This document shows positions 1 to 9,268 of a stretch of 64,000 nucleotides of DNA, piece after piece. Position 1 is the stretch's first letter; each line of letters opens with the position of its first letter. Both the position numbers and the translations under genes were made by a program. Under the pieces are notes generated by a model, which had not been told where the DNA came from, did no database searches, and was given only the letters and a program-made list of their open reading frames with translations. Origin of the DNA: Phorcysia thermohydrogeniphila (GTDB taxonomy: Bacteria; Aquificota; Aquificia; Desulfurobacteriales; Desulfurobacteriaceae); NCBI RefSeq assembly GCF_004339575.1, contig NZ_SMFV01000002.1, positions 186,001-250,000 on the forward strand, in the 5' to 3' direction.

Positions 1-3000
1 TATAAACCGGAGGAAGTTGCCTTTGCCTATTTGAGGTTAGGATTACTGTATAAATATGATGCTAACTTTGATGAGGCTATTCGTCATTATCAGAAAGCGA
101 TAGAGATTTCTCCCGATTTAAAGATAACTAATGATGCAAAGACTCATTTAGCAACGGTTTATTTTTATTTAGGGCGTTTGGATGATGCTGAGAGGTTATT
201 ACGAGAGGTTCTTAAAAATACTAAGGACGAAAGACAAATAAAGTTTTGTAACTATTGGTTAAGATATATAAGGAAAATCAAGGAATACCAGAGTAGCTTT
301 GGGCCTTTATCTTTTTCATGCGGAAAAGGTTCGCTTCTTGCTGTAGTGGAGAAGCTCAATTTGCCCATAAGGTGGGAAGAGATAGTCAAATTATCTGTGA
401 GTAATAAGGGTATAAGCTTAGCTGAATTGAAGAACTTTCTTGAGAGGAAAGGAGTAAAAGTAAAGATTGTCAAGGCTAAATTAGAGGAATTGGCAAAAAC
501 TTCAAAACCTAAAATAGTACTTGTGAAGGGGAAGCACTATGTGGTTTTGTTGGGAAAGAAAGGAGCAGATGTAGCTTATCTTGATCCTGCCAAAGGAAAG
601 AAGGTTTTAGTAGAAAATATAAAAATTTTTAAGAAGAAGTTTACAGGATATGCTTTAGTTTTTGATGAAGGAAACTATAAAGAAGTAAGTCCAAAATTAG
701 CAAAAAAGTTGTTCGGAGCCTACTGTTGGTGTTGTCCACCGGGAGAGTTGGGAGGGCCGGATGATAATCCAAATACCGAGTATGAGAGTACAGATTGTGG
801 AAGTTCAATGGGACTTCCGTCTATACTCACAAATATGGCCACTTTGAATTTAGTTATTTCTGACGTGGACTTTAGGTATAGACATTATGGAATAGAATTT
901 CTACTTAAGAGGACTTACAATGCTGATTCACCCCACGTTTCAATTTTTGGTAAAGGTTGGAGTTGGTATTATGGAGCAAGGCTGAGGAAGACACCTTCGG
1001 GAAATGTAGACTATTACACTCCTACTGGAAGGATAGTTCATTTCTATTACAATGAAAGTACAGGGGATTTCATTCCTGAGTATGGTTTTGCTGATAGACT
1101 GTGGAAGGAAGGGGATAGATATATCCTTTATAGAAAACTTGATAGATTATACTGGGTTTTTGATGACATAGGTAGATTGATTGAAGTGAGGGATAGAAAT
1201 GGAAATTACATAAGGTTTGAATATCAGGATGATAGTGTTCCTTTCAAGCCCATAAAAATTGTAGATTCGGCAGGAAGAGAAATACTTGTAGAGTACAATA
1301 ATTTAGGATATGTAAGCAAGATTAAAACCTTTGATGGAATAACTATTACGTATGAGTATGATGAAAGAGGGCACTTAATAAGGAATGTAGATGCTTACGG
1401 GACAACTGTAGAGTATGTGTACGATAGGTATGGATACTTAGTAGAGCTAAGACTCCCTAACGGAACCTATAAGTTTCATTACTATACAACTTGGGAAGGA
1501 TATGCTTTAACTGCCATAGAGTTGCCAAACGGGAAAGTTAAAAGATACGGAACGTGGAGAAGTCATTATAACACTCGTGTAGATTATCCTGATGGAACAT
1601 GGGTTTCTTACTGGAACGTATATCCGGGTTGGACAGAAGAGGTGTTTAATGCAAAGGGTAGGATAGTTCTATACGGGTACAATGCGGATGGTTTTAGAAA
1701 TGTGATAGTGGATGCAAGAGGGAATAGAGTTGAGCTGAGCTACGATGATAGAGGCAATATAACGAGGATTCAATATGCTGATGGTACGTATGAGGAATTT
1801 TCTTATAACGAATACGACCTCCCTACAAGGTACAGAGACAGGAATGGAAACGAGTACCAATTTAATTACGATGATAGAGGAAACTTAGTAGAGATAATTT
1901 ATCCGGATGGCTTAAAAACTAAATTTGTTTATAACGATACTGGTTTGCCTGTAAAGGTAATAAATAGAGGAAATAAGAAAGTAACCTTAAAATACGATGA
2001 GTACGGTTACCCGTCAGAGATTACTTTGCCAAGTAAGAGGAGGTGGAGATTTGAGTATGATATACGGGGCAATCTCGTAAAAGTTACTGACGCTGAAGGG
2101 AATGCTTATGAATATACTTACGATAATTTACGTAGAGTGATTCAAGTCAAAGATCCACAGGGGAACATTTATTCCTTGGAGTACAATCACCGAAACTTAG
2201 TAAGGTACGTGGATCCTCTTGGGGGAGAAACAACGTACTTTTATGATCCTCTTGATCTTTTAACAAAGGTATGTAAAGGGGAGAACTGCTATTCTTACGA
2301 AAGAAACGAAGCAGGAAGGATAGTGGCATTAATTGATTATAACGGTAGTAGGTGGGAGATTCTAAGAGATATCGCTGGATATCCTGCAGGAATTAAAGAT
2401 CCTTTGGGTAATGTTATACGGAAGGAATTTGATAACAATTATAGACTTTTGTCTGTAACGTTACCAAGGGGAGAAAAAATTACCTATACCTATGACAGTA
2501 CTGGAAGATTGGTAAGGGTGAGTTATCCTGATGGAAATTATGAAGAATTTAGCTATGATGGGAACGGTAATGTCCTTGAAGCAACGAATAAAAATACAAC
2601 GATTAGTATAGTTTATGATATTTTGAATAGACCGGTTAAGCTTAGGGATGAAACTCTTAACTTGGAGGTTTCTTATAAATACACTCGCGAAGGTTGGCTA
2701 AAGGAGATAGAGTACCCCGGCAAGTTTAAGGTTAAGTATAAGTATGACAAGGATGGGAATGTAAGGAAGATAAAGTTCAAGAAAGGGAAAATTAAGTATA
2801 AATATAGTAAAAGGGGTCTTTTAAAAGAAGCGAAAGTAGGAAAAGTAAAACTTAAATATACTTACGATGAGAGAGGTTTGCTGACTGATGTAGAGATAAG
2901 AGGAAGTAAGTTTGGAGAGTCCTATTTTGAATATAAACGTGATGCCTTAGGTAGGGTTTGGGGGCAGAAATACGTAGGACCTTTTGAGGAGATTGGTTTT

Positions 3001-4005
3001 ATAGAACCGTTTGCCTTCAAGAACGCTCAGTATGATAAAGCATCTCAGCTTATAAGCTTTGAAACCACAATGGGTACGGAAAACTTTGAATATGACCAGT
3101 TGGGTAACTTGATAGCTTGGGATGGAAATTGTGGTAGGAGGGAATATAGGTACGGATACGACAACAAGTTGGAAAGTGTCAAGATAGGAGAGAAAGAGGT
3201 AAAGTTTTACTATACAGCTTTGGGATACCGTTGGAAGAAAGAGGTTGGAGATAAAGTTTATGAATACTTGTATGGAGTTGACGGTAACCTTCTTTACGAA
3301 AGGATTATTTATGACGGAAACATAAAAGAGGAAAGGTACTACATTTATATTCCGGGTAGCCTTGATAGACCGGTAGCTATGGTTGTTAAGAAGGGTAAAA
3401 AGTATGAGGTTTATTACTATATACACAACCATCAAGGTTCTGTTGTTGCTGTGGTTGACAGAAAAGGAAGAGTTGTGAATGTATATGATTATTGGTCGGA
3501 TGGTAACTTCAGGTATATAGAGGAACAGATAGAGCAACCTTTCCTTTACACCGGTGCTTACTATGACAGAGAAACGGAACTTTACTATTTGAGAGCAAGG
3601 TACTATTCTCCAAAACTGAGAAGGTTTATTCAGAGGGATCCTATTCTATTTGAAGGTGGGATTAACCTTTACAACTATACAGGTTGTAATTTCGTTAACT
3701 ATGGAGATTGGCAAGGAAAGCTTCCATTGCCAGTGACTCTAGTGGTAGTAGGAGCTGTAGTTTATAAAGGTTATAAGTTCGCTAAGTTTACTTATAAGTG
3801 TTATTTATGCCTTTCCAAGTTAAACAGTCCTGAAATGGTAGAGTGTAAAGAGAAATACAGTGATCCGGAAAGATGTTTAAATAGAAATGTTGCCTCTGTT
3901 TCCTATGAAGTTCTTAAGCATTGTTATCCTAAGGAATGTGACGAAGGTTGTATGGAACTACTTAAGTGGGTGTATCAGGCTTCTTGGAAGGGAGGAAGAT
4001 TTTGA
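1..4005 (+). CDS. TPR - C39-type peptidase - RHS/YD-repeat giant protein (5' partial)
   Basis: The reading frame is open from base 1, so the gene starts upstream of the window; 1334 codons are visible. Codons 1-95 contain TPR-like helices. Codons 101-225 look like a C39-family cysteine peptidase, with candidate catalytic Cys107 (motif SCGKGS), His179 (GKHYVV) and Asp195 (YLDPA). A Gly-Gly pair (GELGGPDD, codons 251-252) follows and could be a processing site. Next come an RHS N-terminal module (RYRHYGIEFLLKRTYN), then many YD repeats, and an RHS-associated core near codons 1187-1230 (LYYLRARYYSPKLRRF, RDPILFEGG). The core ends in an atypical GDWQGK instead of the usual DPxG. The last ~95 residues are a hydrophobic helix followed by a cysteine-rich tail (seven Cys), the usual place for a variable effector domain. 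Secretion route and target are unknown. Base composition looks more AT-rich than the housekeeping genes to the right. Confidence 0.85.
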   Translation, partial: YKPEEVAFAYLRLGLLYKYDANFDEAIRHYQKAIEISPDLKITNDAKTHLATVYFYLGRLDDAERLLREVLKNTKDERQIKFCNYWLRYIRKIKEYQSSFGPLSFSCGKGSLLAVVEKLNLPIRWEEIVKLSVSNKGISLAELKNFLERKGVKVKIVKAKLEELAKTSKPKIVLVKGKHYVVLLGKKGADVAYLDPAKGKKVLVENIKIFKKKFTGYALVFDEGNYKEVSPKLAKKLFGAYCWCCPPGELGGPDDNPNTEYESTDCGSSMGLPSILTNMATLNLVISDVDFRYRHYGIEFLLKRTYNADSPHVSIFGKGWSWYYGARLRKTPSGNVDYYTPTGRIVHFYYNESTGDFIPEYGFADRLWKEGDRYILYRKLDRLYWVFDDIGRLIEVRDRNGNYIRFEYQDDSVPFKPIKIVDSAGREILVEYNNLGYVSKIKTFDGITITYEYDERGHLIRNVDAYGTTVEYVYDRYGYLVELRLPNGTYKFHYYTTWEGYALTAIELPNGKVKRYGTWRSHYNTRVDYPDGTWVSYWNVYPGWTEEVFNAKGRIVLYGYNADGFRNVIVDARGNRVELSYDDRGNITRIQYADGTYEEFSYNEYDLPTRYRDRNGNEYQFNYDDRGNLVEIIYPDGLKTKFVYNDTGLPVKVINRGNKKVTLKYDEYGYPSEITLPSKRRWRFEYDIRGNLVKVTDAEGNAYEYTYDNLRRVIQVKDPQGNIYSLEYNHRNLVRYVDPLGGETTYFYDPLDLLTKVCKGENCYSYERNEAGRIVALIDYNGSRWEILRDIAGYPAGIKDPLGNVIRKEFDNNYRLLSVTLPRGEKITYTYDSTGRLVRVSYPDGNYEEFSYDGNGNVLEATNKNTTISIVYDILNRPVKLRDETLNLEVSYKYTREGWLKEIEYPGKFKVKYKYDKDGNVRKIKFKKGKIKYKYSKRGLLKEAKVGKVKLKYTYDERGLLTDVEIRGSKFGESYFEYKRDALGRVWGQKYVGPFEEIGFIEPFAFKNAQYDKASQLISFETTMGTENFEYDQLGNLIAWDGNCGRREYRYGYDNKLESVKIGEKEVKFYYTALGYRWKKEVGDKVYEYLYGVDGNLLYERIIYDGNIKEERYYIYIPGSLDRPVAMVVKKGKKYEVYYYIHNHQGSVVAVVDRKGRVVNVYDYWSDGNFRYIEEQIEQPFLYTGAYYDRETELYYLRARYYSPKLRRFIQRDPILFEGGINLYNYTGCNFVNYGDWQGKLPLPVTLVVVGAVVYKGYKFAKFTYKCYLCLSKLNSPEMVECKEKYSDPERCLNRNVASVSYEVLKHCYPKECDEGCMELLKWVYQASWKGGRF

Positions 4006-4727
4006 AAAGAAAAGGTTTTTTGGTATTTTCTTTAGCGGTGTTCTTCCTTTTTCAGACTTACAGGGGAATTTTTTTCTTTTTGGATGTGTTACGTCTAAAT
4101 GGAGAGGAGGTTTTTCTAATTTTTTTTATAGGAACTATTTTGCTACTTTTGAGTATAGCTAAATTTTTTGTCTTACGGAGTTTTAAAGGTTTAGTTCTGT
4201 ATGTAATGAGTTTTCTAGCATCCCTTTTCTTTTTTAGGGAGTGCTTTTCTTCTTTAGGCGGAGTTAGAATTGAAATTTTTGAACTAACAAAGCATGTTTC
4301 ATGTTTTGGTTTTCTAACTTTCCTTGTGTCTCTATTTCTGTTTAGTTTTTTGATCAGTATTGCCGTTCTTATTCATTTAATAAAGTCTAAAGATTTCAAG
4401 TTTAGTTTGTTTGCGGCTGCTGTTTCTTTGTATTTAAGCTCTTTTATTATAAGGGCTGAAAAGGACTGGCTGATGCTTTTAGTTTACATAATTTTTGGAG
4501 TAATTCTGAGTCGTGGTAGGTACCTCGGAAAAGAGGCTGGAGACGAAAGATTTCTTTTCTTGGCTTTTACTATCTTTTTCGTTATTAGTATCATTACAAG
4601 TTTGGTAGCTTTGGTCTGGGAGGATACCTTTTACTTGGTAATTCTGGAAGTGTTGGAGTATATTTTAATTGAGCTGTTCCTTTTCTTGTTCGTTTTCTCT
4701 ACTCGTAGGGAAGAACTCAAGGCATGA
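4002..4727 (+). CDS. Polytopic membrane protein, candidate RHS partner
   Basis: Family not recognised. I place the start at TTG 4002, which overlaps the RHS stop (TTGA) and follows a GGGAGGA ribosome site at about 3990. This gives 241 residues beginning MKRKGFLVFSLAVFF. The protein is very hydrophobic and Phe/Leu-rich, with roughly seven predicted membrane helices and short loops; I see no catalytic motif. It is the first of three overlapping small membrane-protein genes directly behind the RHS gene, the usual position for immunity proteins. An immunity role for a membrane-targeting RHS tail is inference only. Confidence 0.65.
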   Translation: MKRKGFLVFSLAVFFLFQTYRGIFFFLDVLRLNGEEVFLIFFIGTILLLLSIAKFFVLRSFKGLVLYVMSFLASLFFFRECFSSLGGVRIEIFELTKHVSCFGFLTFLVSLFLFSFLISIAVLIHLIKSKDFKFSLFAAAVSLYLSSFIIRAEKDWLMLLVYIIFGVILSRGRYLGKEAGDERFLFLAFTIFFVISIITSLVALVWEDTFYLVILEVLEYILIELFLFLFVFSTRREELKA

Positions 4728-5110
4728 AAAGAAAATTGTTCCATATGTTCTTTTTTGTTTTTCTCTTCCTTGTTACGCTTGTTCCTTGGTTTATGGGTAT
4801 TCCTAAGGAGAAAAAGGTGTTGTTATCGCTGAGTGAGTTCTATGCACTTTCTCCTCTTTTTGTATGGCTTCTTCGGGAGCTCTTCTCAGAAAAGATTTCC
4901 CAACCCATCAAAGAGGCTTTCGTTTTTGCTTATATAACGTTTCTTGGTTTGTCTTGTGCTTTCTTCGCCTTTTTTGGGGCAAACAACAACCCTAAGGAGG
5001 TTTATGAGTCGTTCTTGGAGTGGTTTGAAGTACCAGTGTTTGGTTCCTTAGGTACTTTTCTGATTTTGATTTTCGTCTTATCCCCAAAACTCAGGAAGTA
5101 TGCTGATTAA
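4724..5110 (+). CDS. Small membrane protein, candidate RHS partner
   Basis: A 128-residue protein of unknown family. It starts at an ATG that overlaps the previous stop (ATGA), so translation is probably coupled. About four membrane helices are visible (residues ~7-26, 38-54, 66-86 and 105-121), with a short basic C-terminus. Its N-terminus (MKRKLFHMFFFVFLFL) resembles that of the preceding protein, which hints at related or duplicated membrane proteins. No enzymatic motif is seen. Confidence 0.6.
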   Translation: MKRKLFHMFFFVFLFLVTLVPWFMGIPKEKKVLLSLSEFYALSPLFVWLLRELFSEKISQPIKEAFVFAYITFLGLSCAFFAFFGANNNPKEVYESFLEWFEVPVFGSLGTFLILIFVLSPKLRKYAD

Positions 5111-5399
5111 GCTCAGGAGAGTTTTTGCTGTTTTGTTAAGTTTGCTGAGTTGCCTTTTGGTTTACGTAGGGACGGAGGATTTTGAGGCTGTTTACTGGCT
5201 TTTGGCGTACTACCTTGCCATTCCTTTGCCTCTTATCCTAATTCCCGACGTTTTGGGTAACATAACAGGAACGACTTTCGGAAGACCCGGGCCGATAGTA
5301 AACAAGAAGAGTCCTTCTGCTGTTTTGGAGCTCCTTGGCTGGTTCTTCCTCTTTTTCCCGCTTGCAATTTTCTTTGTGGAGATTTTAATTTTAAGCTGA
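5100..5399 (+). CDS. Small membrane protein, candidate RHS partner
   Basis: A 99-residue hydrophobic protein, family unknown, whose ATG lies 11 bases inside the previous gene. It has three or four membrane helices with a central polar loop (FGRPGPIVNKKSP). It is the last of the three overlapping membrane genes behind the RHS gene; nurA begins 28 bases later, so the whole block may be co-transcribed. Function is unknown; an immunity or accessory role is inferred from position. Confidence 0.55.
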   Translation: MLIKLRRVFAVLLSLLSCLLVYVGTEDFEAVYWLLAYYLAIPLPLILIPDVLGNITGTTFGRPGPIVNKKSPSAVLELLGWFFLFFPLAIFFVEILILS

Positions 5400-5427
5400 G
5401 AATAATTCTTGAGGGCGGGGTAAGGAT

Positions 5428-7161
5428 TTGAGAATAAACTTGCTCCAACTGTTGGGAGGGGATGAGGCCAGAGAGAGGGCTCTTGAAGAACTCTTAAGCT
5501 CTGTAATATCGGCCTACGAGGAAGATGTTCACCTTGACAAGAAAATAGAAGGTTATATTTCTCTTGTTCCCCTTTTAAAGAAGGTTTTTGAAGAAAGCGT
5601 TGAAGTGAAAGTAGGGGAGAATTCTTATACCCTTTCTCTTGAAAGTGTTGACAAGGAAGAGCTCTTAAGACTCTTTGAGGAAAAGGTCAAGGGTAAATGG
5701 CTTCTTGCTGTGGATGAGTCTCAGCAGTCTGGAGATCTAATATTAAATCAGAGTTACTTTTTTAGAGGAAGCTTAGCCTATGGCCTGAAAGTTACTAATA
5801 AGGAAGATGAAGACAGAGAGAAAATCTTGGCCGTTCTATCTTCCTTTAAGGTTGCGGAGGAAACCTACCCTTTAAAGGACAAACTTGACCTTCAAACCTA
5901 CATTCAAAATCTGCTTGTTACTTTGTACTCTCTTATTGTCCTTATAGCAAAAGGTGAAGATGTCTACGGCGTTTTTATAGACGGTCCTCTGATAAGGGAT
6001 ATTCACCACTTTCTCTTTATTACTTTCAATAGGGAAGAACTTTTAGAGCTCTTTAAGCTTGACCCAAAGCTTAAAGAGGAACTTGGCAATGAGGGATGGA
6101 TAAGTAAAGGTTTTTACAGTGAATTCTTAGGTAAAAATATAACGGTTGAGGTTCTTGCAGGGGGCAAGCTTCTTGATTATATCCTCTCCTCACCCGCCTA
6201 TGAGGAGGTTCTGGAGCTCTTAAGTGGTAGAGGGCATGAAGAAGAAAAGCTCCGTCTAACTTTTTCCTACTACGGTGGTTGGGAAGAGGTAAAAAAGAGG
6301 AAGGTTATCCCGGGCATTGTGATTTACTTTTTCCTCCTTCGCCTCCTTTCAGACCTTGCAAGAGAAGAGGGAATACTCGTTCACGGTATTGTAAAGGCTT
6401 CCCACCGCTCTAAGGAATTTCTAAGGTTTTATTACTCAAAGGCTTTTACAAAGCTGGCCGAGCGTAACCTTAGATTTCGGTATAAGCTGTACGGGACTGG
6501 ACTTTTCCCGGTTGATGAAGACAAGATGCTCAGGTTCTCTGAACGCTTAAAAAGGGGAGAGATTTCAAGGGTTCTACTTGAGGAGATGAGTTTAACCGAT
6601 GACCATCTTATCGCTTTTTGTCTTGACTTTAAGGCTGACAGAGCAAACTTCACTCTGCCTGTTGAGATAAGGAGGCACAGAAGTAAGAGGGCTAACCGGG
6701 AGGAAGTTTTTGAAATTGAAAAGGAGTTTAGGGTAGCGACAGCACCTTACGGCAGTGCAACAACAGAAGAACAGACTTTTTGGTTAGAGAGAGTGTTGCT
6801 TGATACTATCCTTCCGCAAGATACTTATAAGTTTTACATGCTCTATTTACGAACTTCGGAACTGAAGTTTCCCCTTAGAGTGGAGTTCTCGGCAGCAAAC
6901 CTTGAAAGGGCGAAAGAGATAGCTTCTGTTGTTTACCTTTTGAGTTCTGTCTACCGTAACTACGGAATTCCGGTAATCCTCAAGTATGCTGACTTTTTGG
7001 TTAGGGTCTCTACTCGGATGATTCAGCGTCTTTCTCGGGGACTCTTGAAAGACAAACTGCTTAAGGAACTCATGGAAGTAGCAGAATCGCTTGAGCCGGG
7101 TAGTCAAGAAATAATGAAAATGCTCATGTACGAGTTTAAGAGGGATTTCTACACAAGATAG
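5428..7161 (+). CDS. nurA: NurA-domain 5'-3' nuclease
   Basis: NurA is the nuclease partner of HerA helicase in archaeal and some thermophilic bacterial DNA-end resection. This 577-residue protein shows the family's acidic first motif (LLAVDESQQSGD, Asp96), a second acidic motif (FIDGP, Asp185) and the basic GIVKASHRSKEF motif (Lys323), then a C-terminal region typical of longer bacterial NurA proteins. The TTG start at 5428 follows a purine-rich ribosome site (GGGCGGGGTAAGGA). herA begins ten bases after the stop, so the pair is an operon. It probably forms a ring complex with HerA and digests 5' strands at double-strand breaks. Whether it serves repair or defence cannot be told from sequence. 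Confidence 0.85.
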   Translation: MRINLLQLLGGDEARERALEELLSSVISAYEEDVHLDKKIEGYISLVPLLKKVFEESVEVKVGENSYTLSLESVDKEELLRLFEEKVKGKWLLAVDESQQSGDLILNQSYFFRGSLAYGLKVTNKEDEDREKILAVLSSFKVAEETYPLKDKLDLQTYIQNLLVTLYSLIVLIAKGEDVYGVFIDGPLIRDIHHFLFITFNREELLELFKLDPKLKEELGNEGWISKGFYSEFLGKNITVEVLAGGKLLDYILSSPAYEEVLELLSGRGHEEEKLRLTFSYYGGWEEVKKRKVIPGIVIYFFLLRLLSDLAREEGILVHGIVKASHRSKEFLRFYYSKAFTKLAERNLRFRYKLYGTGLFPVDEDKMLRFSERLKRGEISRVLLEEMSLTDDHLIAFCLDFKADRANFTLPVEIRRHRSKRANREEVFEIEKEFRVATAPYGSATTEEQTFWLERVLLDTILPQDTYKFYMLYLRTSELKFPLRVEFSAANLERAKEIASVVYLLSSVYRNYGIPVILKYADFLVRVSTRMIQRLSRGLLKDKLLKELMEVAESLEPGSQEIMKMLMYEFKRDFYTR

Positions 7162-7171
7162 GGGGGATGAA

Positions 7172-9073
7172 ATGGGGCATATAGGAATCGTTTACGGAGA
7201 GGCAACGACCGATAGTTTTTCTTTTGTTTTCTCTCCTTCTTACGTGAAAGGCATGAACTTAAAGAACGCTTTTGTGGTTGTAGAGGGTGATAACTTTAAG
7301 CATAAAGTTATTGGGAAAGTAGTTGATATAGTTACCGATAACCCGATGCTCTCAGTGGAGAACTTGAAGTTCTTCGTTGATGATGTAATAGGAAGGGAAG
7401 TTGGAGAGTTTTTAAAGTCAGATAGGTTCGTGAGTTTTCAGGCAAAGTGTGAGGTAATAGGGGAGTTTGATGAAAATGAGAAACGCATAAAGTCTCTTGA
7501 GAAGCCTGTAGAGACCGGTTCAAAGGTTTTCCTAATAGATAAGGAGCTACTTGAAGAAATCTTCTTTGAAGGAAAGCCGGAGTGGCTCTTTCCGGGATTT
7601 ATCAAGCAAGAAGAAAGTGCCCGTTTTTCCCTCAATGGAGACCATCTCTTAACGATGCACTGCGGTGTTTTTGGAATGACCGGTATGGGAAAGACAAACA
7701 CTTCAACCACCTTGTTGGAAGAATTGACCTTTAGAGGGGCTAAGAGTATTGTTTTTGATCCCCATGGAGACTACGAGAACTTCGGGATTTTACGAAAAGA
7801 CCTTTTTGACGCGGTTGAAAGAGTGATTCCTGATGCTCCGGCTTTGAGATCTTTGGTTGAACAGTACAGGAATTTTCTGTCTAAAGCGTGGGAAGGATTA
7901 GAGGAGAAAGTTCCATCGGTTTTGAAAGAAAAAGTTAAAGAAGAAAAGAGTAGGGAACTTGAAAATAGTTCTGTCTACCTTAGACTGGCCATGTTCCGTT
8001 CCCTCTTAGAGAGGGAGGTAGTTCCTTCTTCATCACCGACCAAGTTTGCTGAGAGCCTTAGGGAGTTTGCTGAAAAGTATAACTTTGAGGAAATCTGCAA
8101 AAGAATACCCCAATCTCTTCTTGGTAGGCTCTTAAAGCTTGTTGTGAAGGGTTTTCCGTCCTTAAAGCTTAATGAGTTCTTTGATAAAACGTTTGTTATG
8201 GAGCTCATTGAGGCCTACTCCGGAGAGGAAATATCGGAAGCTCAAGGGCTTTACTACTTAAAGTGGCTTGAACAAGTTGAGATGTTAAGTCTAACGGACA
8301 AGGAAAAGAAAAGGGACAAGGAACTTTTAAAGTTTCTTAGACTTGAGGAGAACAGGCTTGACAACACTAATAGGTCAAAGTGGCCTATTAGGAGACAGCT
8401 CCTTAAGGTTGAAAAGCTTCTGGCTTCGCTAAGAAGAGCAGGATTAATCCCTGTTGATTCTGTTGAATTCATTGAAGAGTTTTCAAGTAAAACCGGAAGT
8501 CTTTCCCTTGTCTCAAACCTGATATTTGACCTAACGGAAGTTAGCCCGGAAACTATGCAGAGAGCTCTCCTCTACTCTGTAGCTTACGCCGGCTTTCACC
8601 TACATAAGTCAAAGAAGCTCTCTTTCCACAAAGGAGATAGCCCTATCCTGTTTGTAATTGAGGAGGCTCGTGTCTTAATTCCGAGCTCCGGGGCTGAAGA
8701 GCTAAGCCATCCTGCAAGTAGGTTTGCAAGGAATATAGTGAGAAGGATAGCCACAGAGGGGAGAAAGATGGGGCTCGGTCTTCTGATAATTTCTCAAAAG
8801 CCTTCCTCTGTTGACCCTTTGCCGGTTTCTCAGTGTAACACGCTTGTCCTTCACAGAGTAATAAACCCGGAGGATTTGAGCTTCGTTAAAAGCGTCGGAG
8901 AGGCCATATCTGAGGAAGACATTGAGATGCTTAAGACCGTTGAGAAGGGAGTTTCTATAGTCAGCGGAACGGCTTTAAAGTTGAGGAAAAGCCTTTTGGT
9001 TAAATTCAGGGAAAGGCTTTCTGCGGAGGGTAGGGAACATCCGAGACCGTTACAGAGAGTTTGGAGCTCCTGA
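7172..9073 (+). CDS. herA: HerA-type hexameric DNA helicase/translocase
   Basis: A 633-residue FtsK/HerA-superfamily ATPase. The N-terminal ~110 residues fit the HAS-barrel domain. The Walker A motif GMTGMGKTNTS (Lys174) is followed by FDPHGDYENF, and the Walker B region is ILFVIEEARVLIP. A conserved sensor/arginine-finger stretch (TEGRKMGLGLLIISQKP) lies near the C-terminus. A strong GGGGGG ribosome site sits six bases before the ATG. It should translocate on duplex DNA and feed ends to NurA. It is followed by a 195-base spacer and a CRISPR array. Confidence 0.88.
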   Translation: MGHIGIVYGEATTDSFSFVFSPSYVKGMNLKNAFVVVEGDNFKHKVIGKVVDIVTDNPMLSVENLKFFVDDVIGREVGEFLKSDRFVSFQAKCEVIGEFDENEKRIKSLEKPVETGSKVFLIDKELLEEIFFEGKPEWLFPGFIKQEESARFSLNGDHLLTMHCGVFGMTGMGKTNTSTTLLEELTFRGAKSIVFDPHGDYENFGILRKDLFDAVERVIPDAPALRSLVEQYRNFLSKAWEGLEEKVPSVLKEKVKEEKSRELENSSVYLRLAMFRSLLEREVVPSSSPTKFAESLREFAEKYNFEEICKRIPQSLLGRLLKLVVKGFPSLKLNEFFDKTFVMELIEAYSGEEISEAQGLYYLKWLEQVEMLSLTDKEKKRDKELLKFLRLEENRLDNTNRSKWPIRRQLLKVEKLLASLRRAGLIPVDSVEFIEEFSSKTGSLSLVSNLIFDLTEVSPETMQRALLYSVAYAGFHLHKSKKLSFHKGDSPILFVIEEARVLIPSSGAEELSHPASRFARNIVRRIATEGRKMGLGLLIISQKPSSVDPLPVSQCNTLVLHRVINPEDLSFVKSVGEAISEEDIEMLKTVEKGVSIVSGTALKLRKSLLVKFRERLSAEGREHPRPLQRVWSS

Positions 9074-9268
9074 AACTTTCCTCTGCAGTGAACCACCTTT
9101 TTGAGCTTTTAAAGCGGAAGGGTTTGCGTTACAAGGGTTATCCGTCAAATTTTTATGTTTTTTAGACTCCCTACTTCCGATTCACTGCAAAAAACTCCCT
9201 TTTCTGTGGTATAACAAAAACAGAAAGACATTGCCGTTCTTTGACAAAAGCCGAATAAGGACTTCTTG
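9074..9268. promoter_or_regulatory. herA-CRISPR spacer with inverted repeats (possible leader)
   Basis: This 195-base stretch contains no credible gene. It holds a perfect 9-bp inverted repeat, TGCAGTGAA (9084-9092) and TTCACTGCA (9181-9189), about 90 bases apart. A second pair, TTTCTGT/ACAGAAA, around 9200-9225 could act as a weak herA terminator. A TTGACA hexamer at 9241-9246 lies 23 bases before the first repeat. If the array is transcribed rightwards, this is its leader; that orientation is inferred. Confidence 0.4.

Noticed and set aside
2947-3537. A 196-codon minus-strand frame inside the RHS gene
   Set aside because: It lies wholly antisense to the YD-repeat region, has no ribosome site or domain, and reflects the codon bias of the RHS repeats.
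3887-4162. A 91-codon plus-strand frame across the end of the RHS gene
   Set aside because: It runs in the third frame across two better-supported genes; TTG 4002 with GGGAGGA defines the membrane protein start.
3966-5399. Small membrane genes as cas accessory genes for the nearby CRISPR array
   Set aside because: No Cas motif is visible and they are coupled to the RHS gene, about 4 kb from the array.
5428-9073. Reading NurA-HerA as a Sir2-HerA or DUF4297-HerA phage-defence pair
   Set aside because: The nuclease partner has NurA acidic motifs, not Sir2 or DUF4297 signatures.
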